Assembly: GCA_030826005.1 (NCBI GenBank)
Contig: JAPJOW010000128.1
Location: forward strand, 1-10,502
Direction of reading: 5' to 3'
Length of the DNA: 10,502 bases
DNA from: Aliterella sp. RAGGC_92
GTDB taxonomy: Bacteria > Cyanobacteriota > Cyanobacteriia > Cyanobacteriales > Chroococcidiopsidaceae
How positions within the stretch are numbered: the stretch's first letter is position 1; every line of letters begins with the position of its first letter. A program made the translations under genes and the position numbers. Shown here piece by piece: positions 5,085-10,502 of this stretch. Under the pieces are notes generated by a model. The model was not told the origin of the DNA, did no database searches, and saw nothing but the letters and a program-made list of their open reading frames with translations.

Positions 5085-6371
5085 ATGAGTACCTCAAATC
5101 GAAAGCATATTGCCTTAATTTCAGTTCACGGCGATCCTGCAATTGAAATTGGGAAAGAAGAAGCTGGTGGACAAAACGTTTACGTGCGTCAAGTGGGAGA
5201 AGCCTTAGCTGAACTCGGATGGCAAGTAGATATGTTTACCCGCAAAGCCAGCGCCGAGCAAGCCACAATCGTCCAACATTCGCCTAATTGTAGAACAATT
5301 CGCTTAGTGGCTGGGCCAGAAGAATTTGTACCACGAGATAATATATTTCCCTACGCAGAAGAATTTGTACAGAAATTATTAAAGTTTCAACAAGATAACG
5401 GAATTAAGTATTCTTTAGTACATACTAATTACTGGATATCTGCATGGGTAGGAATGCAGTTGAAGAAAATTCAAGGTAGCAAGCAAGTTCATACTTACCA
5501 CTCTTTGGGTTACGTCAAATATAAGTCAGTGGCAACAGTTCCATTAATCGCGAAAAAGCGTTTGGAAGTTGAAAAAGCAGTATTAGAGACGGCTGAAAGC
5601 ATTGTAGCTACAAGCCCTCAAGAAAAAGTTCACATGAGACAACTGGTGTCGAAACAAGGAAATATAGATATTATTCCTTGCGGTACAGACATACATAGAT
5701 TTGGTTCGGTAACTAGAGCGCAAGCAAGACAAGAAATAGGATTAGACCCTGAATCGGCAGTAATTTTATATGTAGGTAGATTTGACCCGCGCAAAGGAAT
5801 TGAAACCCTAGTTAGAGCCGTAGGTCAATCGCAGTTGCGCGGCAAAAAAGATATTAAATTAATTATTGGTGGTGGTTCGCGTCCGGGACAAAGCGATGGT
5901 ATGGAACGCGATCGCATTGAGAGCATTGTGGCAGAACTAGGGATGACAGATTTTACTATCTTCCCCGGTCGCTTGGGCGATGAAACATTGCACAACTACT
6001 ATGCGGCGGCGGATGTATGTGTAGTCCCCAGCCACTACGAACCATTTGGTTTAGTCGCCATTGAAGCAATGGCAAGTGGAACGCCAGTAATTGCTAGTGA
6101 TGTTGGTGGATTGCAATTTACCGTAGTTCCCGAAGAAACAGGCTTATTAGCACCACCTAAAGATGACGCGGCTTTTGCGGAAGCTATCGATCGCATTCTC
6201 TCTCTGTCTCCAGAGGAAAGAGAAGCTATGGGCGCTAGGGCAAGAAAGCGGGTAGAAAAAATGTTTAGCTGGGAAGGTGTAGCTGCTCAATTAGGCGAAC
6301 TTTACACCGATATAATGCAGCCAAAAACGCAACTTAAACCTGTAAAACAAAAAGAAGCAGTTAGTGCTTAA
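5085..6371 (+). CDS. GT4-family glycosyltransferase (GT-B fold, MshA/sucrose-phosphate-synthase-like)
   Basis: A 428-residue cytosolic retaining glycosyltransferase. The N-terminal Rossmann domain begins with HIALISVHGDPA and the glycine motif EAGGQNVYV (26-34), typical of the donor/acceptor loop in MshA and sucrose-phosphate-synthase relatives; HTNYW and HTYHSLG follow. The C-terminal nucleotide-sugar domain has LYVGRFDPRKGIETL, FPGRL and the E-x7-E signature EPFGLVAIE (Glu319 to Glu327), then MASGTPVIASDVGG. Length and motifs are complete. The ATG at 5085 is preceded by a modest GGTGAT (5071-5076). Closely similar proteins are widespread in cyanobacteria, mostly without a defined substrate, so I cannot say which sugar or acceptor it uses. 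It is transcribed alone, opposite to the GT2 operon it abuts, possibly from an NtcA-related promoter. Confidence 0.96.
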   Translation: MSTSNRKHIALISVHGDPAIEIGKEEAGGQNVYVRQVGEALAELGWQVDMFTRKASAEQATIVQHSPNCRTIRLVAGPEEFVPRDNIFPYAEEFVQKLLKFQQDNGIKYSLVHTNYWISAWVGMQLKKIQGSKQVHTYHSLGYVKYKSVATVPLIAKKRLEVEKAVLETAESIVATSPQEKVHMRQLVSKQGNIDIIPCGTDIHRFGSVTRAQARQEIGLDPESAVILYVGRFDPRKGIETLVRAVGQSQLRGKKDIKLIIGGGSRPGQSDGMERDRIESIVAELGMTDFTIFPGRLGDETLHNYYAAADVCVVPSHYEPFGLVAIEAMASGTPVIASDVGGLQFTVVPEETGLLAPPKDDAAFAEAIDRILSLSPEEREAMGARARKRVEKMFSWEGVAAQLGELYTDIMQPKTQLKPVKQKEAVSA

Positions 6372-6375
6372 TTAA
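6368..6375. other. TTAATTAA holding the stop codons of two convergent genes
   Basis: The palindrome TTAATTAA includes the TAA (6369-6371) of the GT4 gene and, on the other strand, the TAA (6374-6372) of the GT2/GT7C-like gene. The genes touch without a spare base, so any terminator for either must lie inside the other gene. Confidence 0.9.
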
Positions 6376-7091
6376 ACTTGTCGGGCTTGTTTAGTGGTGT
6401 AGTAGTGTTTTCTATTTCGATCTGTGAAAACTGTTTCCGTCCAATGTTGGTTGGGTGGATGAGGTAAATGTAAGTATACAAGTTCTGGGCATCGAGACAA
6501 AAACCGCCCATCTTGCAAATATCGTTCGATGATATCTTGATCCTCTCCCCCCCATCCGACAAATTTTTCATCCCAACCGCCAATTTCTAAAAGGCGATCG
6601 CGTTGAAAAAAAGGTACAACTCCAAACCTTTCTTGGTGTATTAGCTGCTTCCATAGTGCCGTAGGTTGGTCTTCAGGTGCAATCGCCGTGCGATTAATTG
6701 CTTGGGAGTCAATATTTTCCCCTTCTTCTAGCATGACTCTATAACCTGTAGCCAGTAGTAGGGGCGATAACTGGGCTATTTTTAGGTGCTGAGACAAAGT
6801 TGAATTTAAAGGAATTAAATCTACATCAAAGGGCGCGATAAATTTACCTTGGGCTAGAGATAAGCCAATGTTTAAAGCTTTAGTTTTATGAAATGCGCTC
6901 TTGCAAGGTAAATGAAAGTATTTAAGATTGGGATTGTCAATTTCAGCTAAAATCCGCTTTGAGGGAAATTCATCAGCTTCAATAATTATGATTTCCCAAT
7001 CCCTTGTTACTTGCTGCGACTTCCACCAAGCAAGCTGAGTTCTGAGGTGATTTTCTCTTTGACGGTAGGTAACAAGTAAGGATAACTGCAC
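6372..7091 (-). CDS. GT-A fold glycosyltransferase (GT2 / galactosyltransferase GT7C-like)
   Basis: A 239-residue protein, last gene of the minus-strand operon. The N-terminus LSLLVTYRQRENHL is the first strand of a GT-A nucleotide-sugar domain. KTKALNIGLSLAQGKF (69-84) precedes the metal-binding DxD motif at Asp89-Val-Asp91. GGWDEKFVGWGGEDQD (171-186) matches the acceptor/catalytic region of the galactosyltransferase C-terminal (Glyco_transf_7C) domain, with the ED pair at 183-184. HxH follows in LHLPHPPNQHW. Such enzymes are inverting, metal-dependent and cytosolic. The start is GTG at 7089-7091, the first possible start after an in-frame TAG 24 bases upstream; the Shine-Dalgarno (GAGCG) is weak. 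The gene follows its neighbour by 16 bp, so coupled translation is likely. The sugar transferred is unknown. Confidence 0.93.
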   Translation of the reverse strand: MQLSLLVTYRQRENHLRTQLAWWKSQQVTRDWEIIIIEADEFPSKRILAEIDNPNLKYFHLPCKSAFHKTKALNIGLSLAQGKFIAPFDVDLIPLNSTLSQHLKIAQLSPLLLATGYRVMLEEGENIDSQAINRTAIAPEDQPTALWKQLIHQERFGVVPFFQRDRLLEIGGWDEKFVGWGGEDQDIIERYLQDGRFLSRCPELVYLHLPHPPNQHWTETVFTDRNRKHYYTTKQARQV

Positions 7092-7107
7092 AATGACGCT
7101 CGATCTA

Positions 7108-7938
7108 TTAAACTAACTCTCTAGATAAAGAACTTGGTAGTTGGACGGTAATAGTGTAGGCTTTTCGCAGGCTAGGAGTTTTTACTTGCAAGTCGCCTAA
7201 CAAGACTCCTTGGGATAAAGACGAGAGACTGACAACAATGTTCCGGTTTCGAGTTTGACTTGGGGGGAAATTATGACAATACTGATTGCGTTTAGTATCG
7301 TCGTGGGAAAGGTGTATGACTTTGCCATCTGTAGCGATTTTGATGCCCAGGAGTTTAGCACGAATTAATAAGTCCTGGTCTTCCCAACCCCAACCATTAA
7401 AAATCTCTTTGTATCCACCGAGGCTTAGTAACGTACTTTTTTTAGCACATATTAATCCGCAACCAGGGCGCAAATTGCCAGAATGTTCTGACCAAGGGAC
7501 AATCTCAATGGTGGCAATATTATTTTTAGTATAAATATTGTAAGTATAGCGATCGCGTTTCACAGACACAGATTGCGCTTGCAATTCCTCCACATCTTGC
7601 ACCGAACAGATAGTATTATCAGTTACTTTGCTTGCTAACTTATCAATCGCGTCTTGATTCCAGATAATATCAGCGTCAGAAATTAGTAATAATTCGCTAG
7701 TAGAGCTTGCGATCGCATGATTTAGCAGCCTAGACTTATTAAATCCTGTAGCGGGTAGATTGAGGATAGAAATGCGATCGCATGATTTAGCCAGTTTTTG
7801 GAGACTAGCTATACATTCATCAGTAGAACCGCCATCACAGATTGTCAGGCGAAAAATTGACTTGATATTTAAGAGAGATTGGACGCATTGCTCAACTTCT
7901 ACTCTATTTTTAACCGCAATTATTGCTTCTAACATCAT
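7108..7938 (-). CDS. GT2-family glycosyltransferase with GWGWED motif
   Basis: With the start at 7936-7938 the product has 276 residues. LEAIIAVKNRVEVEQCVQSL opens the GT-A fold, ICDGGSTD (33-40) is the nucleotide-binding strand with Asp35, NHAIASSTSELLLISDAD ends in the DxD motif Asp88-Ala-Asp90, and GGYKEIFNGWGWEDQD (174-189) carries the catalytic ED pair. The last ~60 residues are outside the fold. It resembles the next gene (6372-7091) in its C-terminal motif, so the two may be ancient paralogues adding different sugars. Start choice: the frame stays open to a TTG at 7990-7992 that overlaps the previous stop by 4 bp (294 residues). I prefer the ATG because the fold begins directly after it and the extra 18 residues look unrelated. 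It is part of a four-gene minus-strand operon. Confidence 0.92.
   Translation of the reverse strand: MMLEAIIAVKNRVEVEQCVQSLLNIKSIFRLTICDGGSTDECIASLQKLAKSCDRISILNLPATGFNKSRLLNHAIASSTSELLLISDADIIWNQDAIDKLASKVTDNTICSVQDVEELQAQSVSVKRDRYTYNIYTKNNIATIEIVPWSEHSGNLRPGCGLICAKKSTLLSLGGYKEIFNGWGWEDQDLLIRAKLLGIKIATDGKVIHLSHDDTKRNQYCHNFPPSQTRNRNIVVSLSSLSQGVLLGDLQVKTPSLRKAYTITVQLPSSLSRELV
7708..7791. repeat. Direct repeat of 19 bp built on HIP1
   Basis: The 19-mer TGCGATCGCATGATTTAGC occurs at 7708-7726 and 7773-7791, inside the GT2 gene. The 65-bp offset is not a multiple of three, so the copies are translated in different frames (NHAIA and KSCDRI). Confidence 0.85.
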
Positions 7939-7988
7939 GCTCACTAAGCAAAGAATCTGTGCGGGAGGTTTGCTTGTACAGAGTTTTA

Positions 7989-9305
7989 TCAAAGAGAAAA
8001 ACCTGCAATATATTTAAGCTTAATGGGACTTGCGGTAATTAAAGGAGTTAAACAAGGCGATCGCTTGGCTTGCAGCGCGGCATAATTAGCTAATGCTCTG
8101 CTTTTTAATACTTTAATCAATTCTTGACGAAGGGGCGAATTTAAACCCGTATCCGCCGCCGTAGTTAAAGATCCCTGGCGCTTGCGGCGATAATAGCAGT
8201 AGTAGGGAATATTAACAACTTTTGCAGCTATTGAAGCTCTTAGCAAAAATTCCGTATCGCCGCCAAATCTTAAACCTGTAGCAAATCCACCTAATCGCAT
8301 TACTAAGTCTCGTTTGACTAAACTACTAGGATGAATTAAAGGATGTCCCGGTTTTTCTTTTAAAGCGGCGTTGACATCTAGGGGATAGCATACAGGGTTT
8401 ATTTGCCCATTTTCATATACTCGCAATTCTTGCGTCCCTACTAATTCCGCACCAGTAAGAGTTAGGGTTTGTAACAATCTTTCTAGGCGATCGCTACTTG
8501 ACCAATCATCAGCATCTTGAAATAAATATGCGTCATAATTTGTATCGGTAATTACTTGTTGAATTAATCTATAAGTACCAACATTGACGGAAGATGCGAG
8601 TAAAGTAATTTGCGGAAATTGCTCAACGATACTTATAGGCGGATTTTCTGAACCATCATCAACGACAACAATTCTATCAGGCGCTCTAGTTTGATTTACC
8701 AAGCTTTCTAAACATCTTTTTAGCCAAGCTTCACAGCGATAATGAGTAACAATTGCCAACACTTGGATGTTTTTTTTATCAACTTCGCCTTGAGTAATAT
8801 TGTTTGTAGCGGCGACTCCACCCCAAAGGAATGCAACGCCAGCATTTTCTAAAACTTGAGCAATTTCTAAAATTGTCCAATTTTTTAGCTGCGGAAAGTC
8901 TCGCGCGTCCGGGTTTCCCGGTGCGAGAGCTTTCAAAGAGAGTGGTAAGGCAAATTTGGCAATGTTTGTTGATGCAATCCACCCCGAAGCCATCGACATT
9001 TCTTTAGCTGTTTCTTGGGGTAAAGTTACTTTTGGCAGCAAAGGCGCTAAATACTTTTGAGCTAAAGTAGTATCCAGTAAAGTTATGCTGTCAATTTCAC
9101 AAGGAAGATAAGCAATAAAATCGGTTTGTACTGTTGGCAGAATTTTGACAAATTCGGAGATTGACGAGACTACTTGTAGGGGAATATCGATAAAATTAGT
9201 TGATATTGCGGAATGATCGCTAATAACAACGATTTGCTGGCAACTCTTAGCAAATTCACCTTTTAAAGCCGCCAAGCTATTAACTATTAGTAGAATGGAT
9301 GCCAT
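7989..9305 (-). CDS. Two-part protein: unknown N-terminal domain plus GT2 glycosyltransferase
   Basis: A 438-residue protein. Residues about 180-380 form a complete GT2 domain: VLAIVTHYRCEAWLKRCLES, VVVDDGS with Asp216-Asp217, LFQDADDW with the DxD motif Asp264-Ala-Asp266, GGDTEFLLR (348-356) with the likely catalytic acidic pair, and RRKRQGSLT (373-381), the substrate-loop pattern of GT2 enzymes. Residues 1-175 match nothing I recognise. They alternate strands and helices (ASILLIVNSLAAL, QQIVVISDHS, TDFIAYLP), suggestive of a second Rossmann-like or degenerate glycosyltransferase domain without a visible DxD. No membrane helix is evident. The ATG at 9303-9305 lies inside the end of the upstream gene (26-bp overlap), which points to coupled translation. 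Its place in the operon suggests it builds the same glycan as the two downstream enzymes. Confidence 0.93.
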   Translation of the reverse strand: MASILLIVNSLAALKGEFAKSCQQIVVISDHSAISTNFIDIPLQVVSSISEFVKILPTVQTDFIAYLPCEIDSITLLDTTLAQKYLAPLLPKVTLPQETAKEMSMASGWIASTNIAKFALPLSLKALAPGNPDARDFPQLKNWTILEIAQVLENAGVAFLWGGVAATNNITQGEVDKKNIQVLAIVTHYRCEAWLKRCLESLVNQTRAPDRIVVVDDGSENPPISIVEQFPQITLLASSVNVGTYRLIQQVITDTNYDAYLFQDADDWSSSDRLERLLQTLTLTGAELVGTQELRVYENGQINPVCYPLDVNAALKEKPGHPLIHPSSLVKRDLVMRLGGFATGLRFGGDTEFLLRASIAAKVVNIPYYCYYRRKRQGSLTTAADTGLNSPLRQELIKVLKSRALANYAALQAKRSPCLTPLITASPIKLKYIAGFSL

Positions 9306-10502
9306 AATCGCAAATCGCCGATCGCTTATCGTTAACTTGAAATGCTATCCTGTCAAAAGCGGAAGTACGGGAAGATGGCGGCGCAGAAGCAACTAGACAT
9401 TGATAAGCCATTGAGCTATTTTCTTGTTTTAGCAAAGGTACAGCTAGAAACCGCAGTATAGGAATCCAAGGCATTATGTCTATGTCATCTGCTAAATTGC
9501 AACTAATTACCCCTGCATGAACTTTAATAATTTCTAACCATTCATCGGAATTTAGTTCTTGTCCAGCAATCAGTAAACTATAACCTTTTTCTAAATAAAC
9601 TCTCGCTTGTTCTTGAGGAGTTGTAGCGACTTCTTGCAGGGTTGATAAATTAATGCGATCGCCGTTAATTATAGCTTTACGCCACTTCAACCAAGCATTT
9701 AAAAACTTATCTTGAGGTTCTGGGAATGTATAAGGAAATGGTTGCAAGTATAGTAACTCAAACCAGTGGGCAATTAATAACGGACTGAATCGCGGTGCAA
9801 AAAAGTTCAAGTCGCCAATTAGTAATGCAAGGAGGGGGTTTAACTGTCGCGCCATCGATTGAGAACTTCTTTTAGTTACGGCAAATTCAAAAGTATGTAG
9901 CAAGTGATGGATATTGAAGGTGTCTAATTGACATTCATCGATAGAGCAATTAAAGGTGCTGTTAGGTAAACATAATGTGGAAATTAATAAATCAAGGGTG
10001 TTTACGCAACCAATGGCACGATTATAGATAGATGCGATCGCACTTTCATCGCTAATATTACTACAAGCAAACAGTAACACCCTACAAACCGCCCTTTCTA
10101 CATCAGGATTTTCACAAACTGGACTTGTTAAAACTTCCTTTAGCAACGCTTGAGTTGTTGGCGATAATCCAGTATTTACTAAGACTTTTGGCTGTACTAA
10201 TTGCTGCAACAATTGGGCGGCTTTACTCCCCATACCTGTAAATTCTACAGGCTGGTTTAACCAATTTGACCAAGGCTGTTGAGTAATACTTTTAATCCAT
10301 TCTGCATCGTTATAACTAAGCTTTGGAACAGTATCGAGTAATTGAGTGTCGTCTACAAAAACTTGAGTGGAAATCTCACCAAATATAGATTTAGTCCAAT
10401 TTTGTAAAGGTTTTAAAGATATTTCATCGTTAGAAGCTTGAATTTTGATCTCAAGGCTGTTTTTTTCCCTGATTACCTGGTAATTTAGAATCCCCTCAAG
10501 AG
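9280..10502 (-). CDS. Helical protein of unknown function, 5' end outside the window
   Basis: The minus-strand frame is open from the right edge to the TAA... stop at 9280-9282, giving 406 visible codons; a Met at 10231-10233 is internal, because 89 open codons precede it. I do not recognise a family. The visible N-terminal part (KIQASNDEISLKPLQNW, TQVFVDDTQLLD) looks like beta strands, and the rest (from about residue 90) is mostly amphipathic helix with leucine-rich stretches such as SMARQLNPLLALLIGDLNFF and ARVYLEKGYSLLIAG, which may be helical repeats. There is no signal peptide visible, no membrane helix and no glycosyltransferase motif. As the first visible gene in an operon with three glycosyltransferases, overlapping the next by 26 bp, it may serve as a scaffold or partner for them; this is inference from context only. 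Confidence 0.88.
   Translation of the reverse strand, partial: LEGILNYQVIREKNSLEIKIQASNDEISLKPLQNWTKSIFGEISTQVFVDDTQLLDTVPKLSYNDAEWIKSITQQPWSNWLNQPVEFTGMGSKAAQLLQQLVQPKVLVNTGLSPTTQALLKEVLTSPVCENPDVERAVCRVLLFACSNISDESAIASIYNRAIGCVNTLDLLISTLCLPNSTFNCSIDECQLDTFNIHHLLHTFEFAVTKRSSQSMARQLNPLLALLIGDLNFFAPRFSPLLIAHWFELLYLQPFPYTFPEPQDKFLNAWLKWRKAIINGDRINLSTLQEVATTPQEQARVYLEKGYSLLIAGQELNSDEWLEIIKVHAGVISCNLADDIDIMPWIPILRFLAVPLLKQENSSMAYQCLVASAPPSSRTSAFDRIAFQVNDKRSAICDYGIHSTNS

Larger units (their letters stand above)
975..10041. repeat. Dispersed HIP1 octamers (GCGATCGC), 17 copies
   Basis: Copies start at 975, 1263, 1449, 1981, 2377, 3105, 4281, 4527, 5908, 6594, 7549, 7709, 7774, 8057, 8487, 9655 and 10034. 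All lie inside genes; the three long intergenic regions have none. Fewer than one copy is expected by chance in 10.5 kb. HIP1 is a known over-represented palindrome of many cyanobacterial genomes and indicates the host lineage. Confidence 0.9.

Noticed and set aside
6368..6583. Minus-strand 71-codon frame within the last operon gene
   Set aside because: Overlaps in another frame the conserved GWGGEDQD region of the real gene.
7286..8017. Plus-strand open frames of 82 and 85 codons opposite the GT2 gene
   Set aside because: Antisense to a gene with complete GT2 motifs; no motif or ribosome binding site of their own.
8779..8982. Minus-strand 67-codon frame inside the two-part GT2 gene
   Set aside because: Out-of-frame shadow of a continuous, motif-bearing gene.
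9280..9305. Possible frameshift joining the helical gene and the two-part GT2 gene into one protein
   Set aside because: The 26-bp overlap has a clean stop and a clean ATG, and neither protein lacks an obvious part; ordinary operon overlap explains it.
1..10502. CRISPR array, tRNA or rRNA genes, insertion sequences, defence genes
   Set aside because: I saw no regularly spaced repeats, cloverleaf sequences, transposase motifs or recognisable defence proteins on either strand.

Overview
This window reads as cyanobacterial chromosome. The palindrome GCGATCGC (HIP1), a hallmark of many cyanobacterial genomes, occurs 17 times by my reading. The RRM protein, the nonspecific GT4 glycosyltransferase and the large multi-spanning M48-like protein are all types I know from cyanobacteria. 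Coding DNA is moderately AT-rich and the long intergenic stretches are strongly AT-rich. A TAATGGG heptamer tandem repeat, of the kind seen in filamentous and related cyanobacteria, fits this. I cannot name the species. No tRNA, rRNA, CRISPR array or insertion sequence is visible.

Layout: 1-176 (minus) is the 5' end of a sugar-1-phosphate nucleotidyltransferase that leaves the window. It is divergent, across about 730 bp of AT-rich non-coding DNA with inverted repeats, from 906-3149 (plus), a 747-residue membrane protein with an N-terminal TPR-like segment and an M48 peptidase-like core whose zinc site is degenerate. After 538 bp of non-coding DNA (one possible 31-codon ORF, one long stem-loop) comes 3688-4188 (plus), an RRM RNA-binding protein. 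It converges, across a strong hairpin built from TAATGGG repeats, on 4240-4635 (minus), an unrecognised small protein. A 449-bp divergent spacer with a candidate NtcA site and a possible structured leader precedes 5085-6371 (plus), a GT4 (GT-B fold) glycosyltransferase.

The last 4.1 kb is a compact minus-strand operon, read from the right edge leftwards: a helical protein of unknown function (5' end outside the window), a two-part GT2 protein, a second GT2 and a third GT2/GT7C-like glycosyltransferase. Genes overlap by 26 bp, lie about 50 bp apart or overlap by 4 bp depending on one start choice, and are separated by 16 bp. The last gene ends against the GT4 gene within a TTAATTAA that holds both stop codons.

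Biologically the window is mostly surface or extracellular polysaccharide (or other glycoconjugate) assembly: one activated-sugar synthesis gene and four glycosyltransferases. The housekeeping-like RRM and M48-like genes lie between them. I see no defence system or mobile element; the most unusual items are the apparently inactive M48 protein, the unknown partners in the glycosyltransferase operon and the structured non-coding segments.
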